Positions 47,359 through 56,564 of a DNA stretch of 64,000 bases are shown here, in pieces. Every line of letters begins with the position of its first letter. Within the stretch, counting starts at the first letter, position 1. This stretch comes from JARFQW01 sp963842955 (GTDB lineage: Bacteria > Pseudomonadota > Gammaproteobacteria > Steroidobacterales > XN24): contig CAWJIJ010000010.1 in NCBI GenBank assembly GCA_963842955.1, forward strand, positions 163,432 to 227,431, given 5' to 3'. Under the pieces are notes generated by a model. It made no database searches and was not told the DNA's origin. It saw only the letters and a list, made by a program, of their open reading frames with translations. A program made the translations under genes and the position numbers.

Positions 47359-47884
47359 GACCGCCCTCGCCGATGGCAAACTGTTCGCGCACGCGGGCCC
47401 TACCCCGCTTTATGTGCGATTTGACCGTGCCCAGCGGCAACCCCGTGACCTCCACGATTTCCGCGTGGGAGTAGCCGCAGGCGTAGCTCAGAACGATCAC
47501 CGAGCGTTCCTCTTCGGACAGGACCGCGAGGAAGCGCGGCAGATCCGAGACACCGGCGTCCGGCGCTCCTCCCAGGACGGATGGCAGCTCGGCGGTATCG
47601 GCTTCCTGCTCGAGACTCTCCGCAAGCCGCCGGTCTCTTGCCCGCTTGCGCAGCGACTGGAGGAACTGGTTGTGAGCGATCTTCATGAGCCATCCTGAAA
47701 AATTGCCCGACCCGCGATAGCTGGACAGTTTGTCCCAGGCACGAATGAAGGTCTCCTGGGAGAGATCGTCAGCCAGCGCGGCGTTCCCTGCGACCTTGAC
47801 CAGGTAGCCTCTGACGCGGCCCTGGTGCCGCCGGACCAGTTCCCCGAACGCGGCCTGGTCACGATAGACAGCGGCGTCGGCCAC
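47351..47884 (-). CDS. ECF-type RNA polymerase sigma factor
   Basis: 177 aa from the likely GTG at 47884. Region 2 (DQAAFGELVRRHQGRVRGYL, ADDLSQETFIRAWDKL) and region 4 (SEEERSVIVLSYACGYSHAEIVEVTG, GTVKSHIKRGRARVRE) are complete. No ATG lies in a suitable position; further upstream the frame runs antisense-free into the neighbouring gene and is not conserved. Probably an envelope-stress type sigma with its regulator encoded next. Confidence 0.88.
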   Translation of the reverse strand: MADAAVYRDQAAFGELVRRHQGRVRGYLVKVAGNAALADDLSQETFIRAWDKLSSYRGSGNFSGWLMKIAHNQFLQSLRKRARDRRLAESLEQEADTAELPSVLGGAPDAGVSDLPRFLAVLSEEERSVIVLSYACGYSHAEIVEVTGLPLGTVKSHIKRGRARVREQFAIGEGGHE

Positions 47885-47934
47885 CAGGGTGTCGTCTGGC
47901 GCATCGTTCCTGCTCGCCTCTTTGCGATCGCTGG

Positions 47935-48306
47935 CTACGAGTCTTTCCGGCTGAACGTCCACAGCCCCAAGTATGCGGCCCCCAGCAGCATCGGGAACAT
48001 GCCAACGGCAATCATTGGCCGCACGGCATCCTGCTCCCCGAGCACGAGCGCAAAGACAACGAAGGCCAGGCCGATGAACAGGGAGACCACACCCCGTCGC
48101 AGATCCCGGTTCTTCGCCTGAGTCTCGCCGAGGCGTTCCAGCAGCTCGGGGGTCAGCTCCTGGCCCTGCTCGATGGCGGCTCGATACGTGGCCTGTATAT
48201 CCCGCTTCGCCCGATAGCGGAACAACACGATCACCCAGACCACCAGGAAGGTGACCACAAACAGGGTGATGGGGATGAACATTTCCAGCAGTGCTTCGTC
48301 CGGCAT
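47935..48306 (-). CDS. Small membrane protein, DUF6249-like
   Basis: 123 aa from ATG 48306 with GGAGAC upstream. One N-terminal span (FIPITLFVVTFLVVWVIVLFRYR), a cytoplasmic helix ending in RLGETQAKNRDLRRGVVSL, then two more spans. Such proteins often lie beside ECF sigma genes in proteobacteria. Stops 51 bp before the sigma start. Confidence 0.75.
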   Translation of the reverse strand: MPDEALLEMFIPITLFVVTFLVVWVIVLFRYRAKRDIQATYRAAIEQGQELTPELLERLGETQAKNRDLRRGVVSLFIGLAFVVFALVLGEQDAVRPMIAVGMFPMLLGAAYLGLWTFSRKDS

Positions 48307-48772
48307 GCGCTTGGTCTCCGTGGCGGGCGAATACCCGGCCTTTGAAAGACAGATGCACTCATCGGCAGGTTTGGATGCAACGCAAGGCGGATCCCACTCC
48401 AGCCTGCCCCTCCAGGAACGAGGCGGATGCCCTTTCAAGAGCAGTCCCGCCGCCCCTGGGTGCGCCGGATACCGCCAGCCCGGACGGGGCATCACGCTGG
48501 ACAGGAATAGAGACGGATGCCTTCGGTGAGTCGAGGCAAGGGTCTGCGCGGGCTCCTGGTGGACTGTCTCCGGGGATTGAAATATCGTCCCCGAGTCCCG
48601 ACGCCAGGACGAACCCATGCGATCAGCTTCGATTTTTCAGCGCCACCGTCGGCACACTCGCCATGTCCGCAACGCTGCGGGCAGGTTTCCTCGGCAGCCG
48701 GCGGCAGATGTCACCGAGGCGCGCTCATGCGGCGAATGCCCGGACGAGCGCTCACCCGACGAACGCAACCGC

Positions 48773-50353
48773 ATGACCAGCCCTGAGCCCCAGCGTGGTT
48801 CCGGCATGAGCGTCGGCCCCGACCGTCCGGAGAGCCAGGGCCCGGGCCGCGCATTGTTCCTCTACGGCCTGGTGGTCTTTCTGTCATCGGCCGTCGTGAT
48901 GATCCTGGAGATCACGGCGGCACGACTGATCGCCCCCTATGTCGGGGTCTCGATCTACTCGTGGACCGCCATCATCGGCGTGGTCCTGGCAGGGTTGTCG
49001 CTGGGCAACTGGCTCGGAGGCGTCTGGGTTGATGCGGGCGCCGGCGAACGGGAGGCGGGGCTCGCCCTGGCCGCCGCCGCCGTGACAACCCTCGGCGTAG
49101 CCCTGATGCTGACCCTGGTCGCCCCGGTGGTTCAGTCCCGGCCCATGGGGCTGATGACCGCGAGTTTCCTGCTGGCACTGGGGCTGTTCTTCGTCCCGGC
49201 GGCCTGTCTCGGGCTTGTCGCTCCCATGCTCACCACGCTGGCCCTGCGGCACGATCCCCGGGCCGGGCACGTGGTGGGGCGAATGCATGCCCTGGCAGCG
49301 GTAGGCAGTATCCTCGGCACCTTTGCTGCCGGGTTTTTCCTCATCCAGTACCTCGGCACCCGGACCGTCATCGCGGCAGCGGGTGCAGGACTGCTGGCAC
49401 TTTCCTTCCCGCTGCTGCGGAGGTCCAGGGGCGCCGCGGCCGCCATGACGGTGATTGCCATAGCGGTCTTCGGCGCAGGCCTCGCACGCCACGGGATGGC
49501 AACCCCGTGCGACGAGGAGAGCCAGTACTACTGCATCCGGGTCGTGGACTTCGCGGGGGCGTCGGAGCCCGGCGATACCCGGACCCTGGTCCTCGACCAC
49601 CTGGTCCACGGGATCAGTCACGGCCCGGACGGCACGCTGCTGATGGCCCCCTACGCTCACCTGATGGACGAACTGGTCCGCCGGCATCTGGGGCCGGCTG
49701 CAAGCTCAGCCCATTACTTTTTTGCCGGCGGCGGCTCATACAGCCAGCCCCGCGCGGTGCTGACGGCCTTTCCGGCCGCCCGCGTGGCCGTGGCCGAGCT
49801 GGACCCCGTGGTCACTCAGGTCGCCCGGGAGCGTCTCTTTCTCGCCGACGCCGAGCTGACCGTCCTGCACACCGATGCGCGTCTGGCCCTGGCCTCCGCC
49901 GCACCGGATAGCTACGAGGTCGTCGTGGGTGACGTCTTTCATGACGTGGCCCTTCCCTACCATCTGACGACCACCCAATACGCCGCCCTGGTTCGCTCGC
50001 GGCTGACTGAAGACGGCATCTACGTGCTTAACGTCGTCGACGTGTTTCCCGACCCCCGGCTGGTAAAGAGCATCGTCAAGACCCTCGCCGTGCATTTCGG
50101 GCAGGTGGATGTCTGGCTGGAGTCCATCCCGGATGCACAGACCCGCGTCACTTACGTGGTCTCGGCCAGCAACGGTCCGGCGCCTCCGCTGCGGCTGGAA
50201 TCCACCCACGGCCTCGCCCGCACGTGGTTCCGGGTTACGGAGCCTCTGCTCAATACGGGAACGCCCATGGCAAGCGTGCCGGAGCTGACAGACGACTACG
50301 TACCCGTCGAGCGACTCGTATCGAAGCTACTGCTCGGAGTCTCCGGCAACTGA
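48773..50353 (+). CDS. Fused multi-span membrane/spermidine-synthase-like protein
   Basis: 526 aa from ATG 48773. Seven or eight spans (SAVVMILEITAARLIAPYVGVSIYSWTAIIGVV is typical) precede a spermidine-synthase-like fold with GGGSYSQPRAVLTAFP and VAELDPVVTQVARERLFL. Such membrane-fused homologs have an uncertain reaction; some residues for polyamine binding seem absent. The frame is open 52 codons further upstream with no ribosome site; start uncertain. Confidence 0.82.
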   Translation: MTSPEPQRGSGMSVGPDRPESQGPGRALFLYGLVVFLSSAVVMILEITAARLIAPYVGVSIYSWTAIIGVVLAGLSLGNWLGGVWVDAGAGEREAGLALAAAAVTTLGVALMLTLVAPVVQSRPMGLMTASFLLALGLFFVPAACLGLVAPMLTTLALRHDPRAGHVVGRMHALAAVGSILGTFAAGFFLIQYLGTRTVIAAAGAGLLALSFPLLRRSRGAAAAMTVIAIAVFGAGLARHGMATPCDEESQYYCIRVVDFAGASEPGDTRTLVLDHLVHGISHGPDGTLLMAPYAHLMDELVRRHLGPAASSAHYFFAGGGSYSQPRAVLTAFPAARVAVAELDPVVTQVARERLFLADAELTVLHTDARLALASAAPDSYEVVVGDVFHDVALPYHLTTTQYAALVRSRLTEDGIYVLNVVDVFPDPRLVKSIVKTLAVHFGQVDVWLESIPDAQTRVTYVVSASNGPAPPLRLESTHGLARTWFRVTEPLLNTGTPMASVPELTDDYVPVERLVSKLLLGVSGN

Positions 50354-50524
50354 TTCTGGCGGGCGCTGGCCTTGTGCATTGCATGGACCGCGGTGGCCAA
50401 CCTTGACGCCCGCCAAAACGCAAAATATTCTCATTTGCATCAAAATTCGAATCCAGCGGCCCAGGCCCACTCGGCCGCTGGAACCACACACCTCGGTCTG
50501 CTGTGACCTTGAGGAACCCCACCC

Positions 50525-51628
50525 GTCTTCAGAAACCCACTTCACGTCGCTGCGAGCCTGCTGGCCACCGCCTCTGCTGCCCAGGCCTATGAGGTCACCG
50601 ATGCCCTCTCCATCGGCGGCGTGGTGGCAGCGGTCGGCCAGTGCCAGGCCCTGTCGGACGACGCCGGCGAGGACGATGCGTGCAAGGGCGCCATGGCCAT
50701 CCAGCCGACAATCAGTCTGCGGCCCGGCAACAAGGACGAGTTCTTTCTGAAGCTGGGCTATGGCGTCGGTAACGGCCTGAACAACAGTTCACCCTTCGCC
50801 TTCTCGGCCTTCGCCGCCGACCTTGAAGATGACGTGGAAGACATCAACGGCCGCGATCGCGACTATCTGCTCACAGCCTGGTACAAGCACACGATCGAGT
50901 TCGACCAGAGCCGCCTCGGACTGACCTTCGGCATCGTCGATTCGGCCGATTATCTGGATCAAAGCACCTACGCCAACGACGAGTTCACGCAGTTCCTAAA
51001 CCAGGCCTTTGTGAACAGCCGCAGCAACGAGTTTCCCGGCTACGACGCCGGTGCGGCGCTGGAATGGGAACGGGGCAACTGGTCAGTCCATGCCGTGGCC
51101 ATGAGCGTGGGCAAGAACGACATCGATAACGAGTACACCTATGCCGGTACGCAGATCGGCTATCGCTCGGACTCCTCCTGGGGCGAGGGCAATATCCGCC
51201 TGACCATCGCCGGCACCAACGACCGGTTCGGCAATGACGACGGCACCGGGGACGACGAGCGCCGCCTCGAAGCGGTCGTGACACTCGACCAGGCCTTCGG
51301 CGACTACTGGGGTGTCTTTGCCCGCGTGGGCGCCCAGAGTGACGATCCTGCCGTTGTCTATGAAAGCATCGTCACTGCGGGCATCAATGTACGAGGCGGC
51401 CTCTGGCGCCGGGCCAATGACGACGTCGGTCTCGCTCTCGGATATCTCGATGGCGGCAATCAGCAGATTGATCGGACTCGCGTCTTCGAGACGTACTACC
51501 GGGCCGCTGTCGATGATCGCCTGGCCCTGACTGGCGACGTCCAGTGGCTGCGGGACGACTCAGCCATCAGCAGTGCCGAGGACGCCGCCGGATGGGTCTT
51601 TGGATTGCGCCTGGTGGCGGAATTCTGA
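50525..51628 (+). CDS. OprB-like outer-membrane porin with no canonical start
   Basis: About 367 aa. Repeated amphipathic beta-strands with AWYKHTIEFDQSRLGLTFGIVDSADYLD, GYDAGAALEWERGNWSVHAVAMSVG, and a C-terminal aromatic GWVFGLRLVAEF fit carbohydrate-selective porins. In frame before the first GTG (50621) is an obvious signal peptide (LHVAASLLATASAAQA) behind a GAGGAA ribosome site, but the start would be GTC at 50525. Either a mutated or miscalled start, or initiation at 50621 without a signal. Confidence 0.75.
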   Translation, partial: VFRNPLHVAASLLATASAAQAYEVTDALSIGGVVAAVGQCQALSDDAGEDDACKGAMAIQPTISLRPGNKDEFFLKLGYGVGNGLNNSSPFAFSAFAADLEDDVEDINGRDRDYLLTAWYKHTIEFDQSRLGLTFGIVDSADYLDQSTYANDEFTQFLNQAFVNSRSNEFPGYDAGAALEWERGNWSVHAVAMSVGKNDIDNEYTYAGTQIGYRSDSSWGEGNIRLTIAGTNDRFGNDDGTGDDERRLEAVVTLDQAFGDYWGVFARVGAQSDDPAVVYESIVTAGINVRGGLWRRANDDVGLALGYLDGGNQQIDRTRVFETYYRAAVDDRLALTGDVQWLRDDSAISSAEDAAGWVFGLRLVAEF

Positions 51629-51778
51629 GTGACTCCGCCTGGGGGAAGCGCCGCTGTCGCAGGTTTGCCGGTTGCCCAGTTGGATTGCGTGAGGAAACGG
51701 GTTGGAGGATGGCGGGAGCGGACCCGATTGTTGTGTCGAATCTGCCCGCGATTCGCATCAAGGCCGAGGGGAAATCCG

Positions 51779-53038
51779 ATGGAAAAAATGATCCTGACCG
51801 CCGTGCTGCTATCGACAGCCTTGCTGGCCGAACCGGCGCCCGGCCAGTCCTCGGAGGGCGCGACGTTCCACTATGACGGCGAGATGGGGATCAGTCCGGC
51901 CACGGGCGAAATCCGGCTCGACTGGGATATCACGGTCTCCGAAACTGGCCTGGACAGCGTCAGCTTCATCCTCAATCCCCATCTCGGTGCACCGGAAATC
52001 AGCGGCGAGCATGTTCTCTCCGTCGAGACCTCCGCGATGGAAGGAGTCAGCGGCGAGCTGGCGGTCTATACGATCGAACTCGCCCCGGGCGCCGGGAAGC
52101 CGCGGCAGATCGCCATGCGCTACGCCGGCGTGCTCCTCCCCGAACCGATGCAACACGAAATCAACACAGTGGACCCGGGCAAGGTCGAACTCACGGTCGA
52201 CAGTTTCTGGATGCCGTTCGACCAGCGCTTCTCAAGTCTCGTGACGGCCGAGATCGATATCGCGATCGCCGGCGAATGGGCTGGCGTCACCATGCAGGAC
52301 ATCGAGCCGGTTGCCGGCGGTTTCCGCCTCGTGCAGTCGCGGCCGGCGCTCGACGTCGCCTTCACTCTCATGTCCGTTTATCGCCGTGTCGATGCCGACG
52401 GCTACTCGATATTCGACCTCCGGCCTGGCAGCCGGACCGATCTCGCCGGGCTCATCGAGGCGCTGGATTTCTGCACCGGCTATCTCAACACGCTGGCCGG
52501 GTCCGCCGGGCCCCTTCCGAGAGCCCAGGTCACGGTAACCACGCGCGAGTCAGGCGGCTATTCTCGCGGCACGCTCATCGCCCTGACAGATATATCCGAT
52601 ACCGAGCCGGAAGCTCTCACTCAGTTCATTTGCCACGAACTGGGTCATTTCTGGAGCCACGGCAACGCCATGAGCGTTGAGAACTGGCTCAACGAGAGCT
52701 TCGCCGACTACATAGCGGTGATAGGGATGCGGGATGCCTTCGGTGAAACTGCTTTCAATGCCCGGCTGCAGGGCTATCGCGACCAGATCGCTGACAAAGA
52801 CTTGCCGGCCATCTGGACACCGTCCATTAGCGACCGCCCACCCTACCTCGTCGCCTATCGCAAGGGACCGCTGGCACTGGCCAGGCTTGAGGAGCGTGTC
52901 GGACGAGAGGCTTTTGCGCGCTTTCTGCGCGCCACCATGGTCGCCAGGGTGAGTACAACACCAGACATGCTCGAGAAGCTCGAAGCGACGGCGGGACCCG
53001 ACGCCCGAACCTGGTTCGAGACGGTGCTCGCCGAGTAG
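51779..53038 (+). CDS. Exported M1-like metallopeptidase
   Basis: 419 aa from ATG 51779, GAGGGG 7 nt upstream, with a signal peptide ending near PAPGQS. Zinc motif HELGH at residues 286-290, with Glu306 in ENWLNESFADY. The gap between HELGH and the third ligand is three residues shorter than the usual M1 spacing, so it is a divergent gluzincin. Beta-rich N-terminal half as in aminopeptidase N. Confidence 0.8.
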   Translation: MEKMILTAVLLSTALLAEPAPGQSSEGATFHYDGEMGISPATGEIRLDWDITVSETGLDSVSFILNPHLGAPEISGEHVLSVETSAMEGVSGELAVYTIELAPGAGKPRQIAMRYAGVLLPEPMQHEINTVDPGKVELTVDSFWMPFDQRFSSLVTAEIDIAIAGEWAGVTMQDIEPVAGGFRLVQSRPALDVAFTLMSVYRRVDADGYSIFDLRPGSRTDLAGLIEALDFCTGYLNTLAGSAGPLPRAQVTVTTRESGGYSRGTLIALTDISDTEPEALTQFICHELGHFWSHGNAMSVENWLNESFADYIAVIGMRDAFGETAFNARLQGYRDQIADKDLPAIWTPSISDRPPYLVAYRKGPLALARLEERVGREAFARFLRATMVARVSTTPDMLEKLEATAGPDARTWFETVLAE

Positions 53039-53165
53039 TTCGGGGACCTGACGGGCTACAGGCGCTTACAGGAACCCCATTCAGACCCGGAGTCCCTAGC
53101 CCGTGTGCAGCTTGCGCGGAACGTTATCCCGTCGGTGATACTGAGAATCAGACGGAGACTGTTGC

Positions 53166-54089
53166 CTATCGCTGCGAGTCGGTCCGGACGGTCCAGTCGT
53201 TGTCGAGGCGCTTCGACAGGTCGATCGGGTCACCCACGCCCACGGTGCCGCGTTCCACCTGGTAGGCCCAGACCTGGAAATAGCTGAGGTCGGCGCCGCC
53301 GTAGATGGTAGAAAAAGCTCCATCCACGGCGTCCTGACCGCAGGCGACCTTGATCCGGCCGATGCGGGGAACGTCGAAACGCGCATCCGTCGTAAACCAG
53401 GATCCGGCCAGATACACCTCCGCGTAGGCATGGAAGTCCATGTGCTCCTCGGGCGCAGGAACGCCGATGTCCGGCAGGTGGCCGGTGACATAGCGCGTTG
53501 GGAGATTGAAGGTACGATTGAGCGCGACGGCGAGGTGTGCAAAGTCCCGGCACACCCCATAGCCGCGCTGCAGTACGTCCCATGCCGACAAATCGGTCCT
53601 GCCGGACATGTAGCGGTATTCGATGTTCTGGTGAATCCAGCGGCTGATGGCCTGGACTCTGGACCATCCATGCTCGACATGCCCGAACTTGTCCCACGCG
53701 AAATCGGTGAGTTTGTCGGAGTCGCAATATCGGCTGGGGAGCGTATAGCGCAGTAAAGGCAAGGGGAGATCGCCAATGGATTCGGGCTTGCCTGCAACGA
53801 GACCGAAGTTATCCGGTTGCGACGAAACGGCGACAATGGCGTCGTGCCTGAAACAGTTCGTTCCCCGCTGAAGCGTCACTCGCAACACACGGTTTCCATG
53901 GCTGTCTTCGAATTCCTCGGACGGAAGCCCGTCTCCCAGCGACAAGGCCTCGAAGCGAACCGACCGGCGGGGATCTGGAGCCAGTTTCAGATTCAGCAGG
54001 AGCGAAGCCGAGCCCGCGACTTCATAGGTGAGGCTACAACCCACGCGTACGGTGATGTCGAGGTCTGGTGTGTCGTTGTCGGTTTCCAT
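53166..54089 (-). CDS. Transglutaminase-like cysteine peptidase family protein
   Basis: 307 aa from ATG 54089. The catalytic triad motifs are GYGVCRDFAHLAVAL (Cys), DFHAYAEVYLAG (His) and TTDARFDVPRIGR (Asp). An N-terminal beta domain precedes the core. Members act as peptidases or cross-linking enzymes. No signal peptide, so cytoplasmic. No strong ribosome site; an ATG 10 codons upstream is an alternative. Confidence 0.85.
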   Translation of the reverse strand: METDNDTPDLDITVRVGCSLTYEVAGSASLLLNLKLAPDPRRSVRFEALSLGDGLPSEEFEDSHGNRVLRVTLQRGTNCFRHDAIVAVSSQPDNFGLVAGKPESIGDLPLPLLRYTLPSRYCDSDKLTDFAWDKFGHVEHGWSRVQAISRWIHQNIEYRYMSGRTDLSAWDVLQRGYGVCRDFAHLAVALNRTFNLPTRYVTGHLPDIGVPAPEEHMDFHAYAEVYLAGSWFTTDARFDVPRIGRIKVACGQDAVDGAFSTIYGGADLSYFQVWAYQVERGTVGVGDPIDLSKRLDNDWTVRTDSQR

Positions 54090-54119
54090 GCGGATGAAAG
54101 CGATTATACAGACCGACAA

Positions 54120-54563
54120 CAGCCGAAATGATCCGCTGCGGGTCTATCAAGAATCGACACAATCTGTGTCCACCTGAATCGGGATCGCTTCATCGTGAGT
54201 CTCCTGACAGTGCATCGGTCCAGAAAACTACAGCTTCTGCCTGTCGCTCAGAAGAGGAAGCTTACGGTCGTGGCTGCCTTCAGGCGATCCAGCCGGCTGC
54301 AAGTGAGAGGCTCGGTGAAAATGCCGGAGGGGGAATCCGCAAAACCGGGACCAGGCGCCTATCGCCGTCAGAACGCTCGTCTTCGGATGAGTCGACGCGG
54401 GATTGCCGGGGAAGGACCGAGCCAACGAGTTGCATACTCGACACCGGCACCGTCGCCTGTCCAGCCGTGGCCCGCGAGAGGGCGTAAAACGCCATGGCGT
54501 TTTTGACTCTCCACCGAAAAATGGCTATTAAAGACGACCGAACCACAGTCAGCCAAGGTACTC
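54120..54563. other. Gene-poor gap with nothing recognised
   Basis: About 440 bp between divergent transglutaminase and the exported protein at 54564. Short frames exist on both strands but none has a ribosome site plus conserved content. The last 60 bp before 54564 are relatively AT-rich and should hold the promoter. Confidence 0.4.
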
Positions 54564-55397
54564 ATGGTGAAACCCGGATTCTCGATTCGCGCTTTTCTGA
54601 CCGTTCTGGGCACCGCCTTTGCAACCGGGGTAGCGGCCTTCACGCCCAGCAACGTCAGCGATCTGGTCGGCGTCCGGGCCAGCAGCGGCGACTCCGCGCT
54701 GAGCTCCCGGGGCTACGTGCACATCGAAACCCAGAAACATGGCGGCGGCTCGTATAGCCAGTGGTGGAACCCGTCGCTGAAGAGCTGCCTCAGCGTGAAG
54801 ACCCGGGATGGCCGGCTCCAGACCATCAATTCGGCCCCGGCGTCCGACTGCAACCAGAATCCTCACCACCACAAAGACGATGACGACAACAGCGATGCCG
54901 CCGCCGCGGCGCTGGCCATCGGTGCGGTGGCGCTGATCGGCGCCGTGGCTGCGTCCCACAAGTCGCACCACCACGACGACGGCAAGCACTACGACGATCG
55001 CAACCAGGACGAGGAATTCGAGCGCGGCTACAGCGACGGCAAGCATCACCACACGTTTTCCAACTACAACAACAGCGATGCCTACAGCCGGGGCTATGAC
55101 GCCGGCATTCAGCAACGCAACGACAACACGTCCTACCGCCATCATTCCGGACAGCACGACCACGGCTACCGGAAAGTTCACGACTATGAGTTCGAGAGCC
55201 TGGCCGGCGGGCGCCGGGAACCGGCCAACGACAAGATGCGCGAGCTGGGCTTCCGCGATGCGGATGACTTTAAGTCGGGGAACACCCGATACCGCATCTG
55301 GTACAACCGCTCGACGGGGCAATGTATCCAGGGCGCCTACGCCAATGACCGCGTGGTCGCGATGAACGACATTCGCCAGCATCCGGCCTGCCGCTGA
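54564..55397 (+). CDS. Exported protein with His-rich linker and duplicated C-terminal-type domain, function unknown
   Basis: 277 aa. Signal peptide through about residue 25; first domain (GYVHIETQKHGGGSYSQWWN, CLSVKTRDGRLQTINSAPASDC); a hydrophobic span (AAALAIGAVALIGAVAA) between His-rich linkers; a GY-repeat segment (GYSDGKHHH, GYDAGIQQRND); and a second domain (DFKSGNTRYRIWYNRSTGQCIQGAYANDRVVAM) that mirrors the first, ending HPACR. Cys pairs suggest periplasmic disulfides. Intact parent of the remnant at 4370. Confidence 0.75.
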   Translation: MVKPGFSIRAFLTVLGTAFATGVAAFTPSNVSDLVGVRASSGDSALSSRGYVHIETQKHGGGSYSQWWNPSLKSCLSVKTRDGRLQTINSAPASDCNQNPHHHKDDDDNSDAAAAALAIGAVALIGAVAASHKSHHHDDGKHYDDRNQDEEFERGYSDGKHHHTFSNYNNSDAYSRGYDAGIQQRNDNTSYRHHSGQHDHGYRKVHDYEFESLAGGRREPANDKMRELGFRDADDFKSGNTRYRIWYNRSTGQCIQGAYANDRVVAMNDIRQHPACR

Positions 55398-55436
55398 GCC
55401 AGTCCTTTCATCCGTCGAGAGCGACTTCACCACGGG

Positions 55437-55556
55437 ATCGCAGCACGACCGGCATCTCCCCCAGTTCGCATGGGTGCGCAGCTTCGTGATGGAAGACGGC
55501 CGCCTGTTCCTGGCCACGATGGCGGACCGTGAACGGTGCCGGCGTTATTTCGCTGC
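55437..55556 (+). pseudogene. Fragment of a META-domain gene
   Basis: Directly after the 54564 gene, a short frame reads PQFAWVRSFVMEDGRLFLATMADR, close to QFPWVRSYVLKDGHLFLATMADG of the META lipoprotein at 5545. Both ends of that gene are missing. The fragment runs straight into a 28-bp tandem repeat, suggesting truncation at a repeat junction. In both loci the META gene lies downstream of the same exported-protein family. Confidence 0.65.
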
Positions 55557-55603
55557 GTGAACGGTGCCGGCGTTATTTCGCTGCGTGAACGGTGCCGGTG
55601 TTA
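55529..55603. repeat. 28-bp tandem repeat, about 2.7 copies
   Basis: Two identical 28-bp units at 55529-55556 and 55557-55584, and a partial third with one change at 55585-55603. Key bases are GTGAACGGTGCCGG at the start and ATTTCGCTGC at the end. The start of the third unit (GGTGCCGGTGTTAA, 55591-55604) has an inverted partner TTAACACCGGCGCC at 55810-55823. This recalls REP-like or small non-autonomous mobile repeats. Bases 55604-55967 hold nothing else recognised. Confidence 0.7.
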
Positions 55604-55967
55604 ACTGTTGAAGTTTTTCGCTGAGATCTCGCGTCAATATCCCGGGCTTACCGTCATGATCGCATCGAGCGGAGATCGCCAAAGCCGCTCTGGAGCCAGG
55701 CATCGCGGCACTAGTTGGCGGTGCCGAACGAACCAATAGGTCCACGGCTGCCATCTCCCGCCTGACGCGCATACTGCGTCCCCGCAAAGCAGCCACGAAA
55801 AGTTGAATGCTTAACACCGGCGCCGCTGCTTTAGCATGCAAACACATCAGAATAGCGGAGCAACCGATAAACCCATCGTCCTGTTTGCTGCTTGTTTGTG
55901 CGAAGCGCAGGCTGTAGAAACACGTTACCGGCAAACATCCCGCCTAAGAATCAAGAGGGGAACGCTG

Positions 55968-56333
55968 ATGAAAAAAGCAATCAACGAACTACCGACTCGT
56001 CTCGAAGCTGGCGGGGTCTGTTTCCAGGGCGCGGATTGGGGCAATACAAACGTTGCTCGCGTACGATTCCCTGCAGGTGCAGATGCTACCCCGCTGCTTC
56101 AGGGATTGCCGGACAATCTATGCCAGTGCCCGCACTGGGGCACCGTGGTCAAAGGCTCCATCCATGTGACCTATGCAGACGGCACTGAAGAGACGGTTCA
56201 TGCTGGCGACGTTTACTACTGGCCGCCGGGCCATACGGTCAGGGTAGACGAGGACTACGAGGCAATCGAGTTCAGCCCGAGCGACCAAATGGGTGAGCTC
56301 ATGGATCACCTGGAAACGAAGCTGAAAGGCTGA
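55968..56333 (+). CDS. Cupin-domain protein
   Basis: 121 aa from ATG 55968, which has GAGGGG 8 nt upstream. A compact cupin fold with HWGTVVKGSIHVTYADG and HAGDVYYWPPGHTVRVDED, giving incomplete metal-binding His positions. Function unknown. An open stretch of 44 codons before the ATG shows no conservation. Confidence 0.75.
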   Translation: MKKAINELPTRLEAGGVCFQGADWGNTNVARVRFPAGADATPLLQGLPDNLCQCPHWGTVVKGSIHVTYADGTEETVHAGDVYYWPPGHTVRVDEDYEAIEFSPSDQMGELMDHLETKLKG

Positions 56334-56564
56334 TTGCCTGACTGGCCAAAATAATTTCTGCGGCACGAATTCTCTGTTGATGGCTACCGAGCCGGATCAG
56401 GTCGCACGGCCGGATCATCAGAGATCGCCCCGAATTGTCTCAGCTCCCGGTCTCATCATGGCGCGTTGTGTCAACGAGTGAATTTGATGCGGCCGCTGCC
56501 GACCCCGGGCGGCCATCGGCATCTGCTGCTGACCACGCAACAACAATTCAATGGACGCGCCGTA

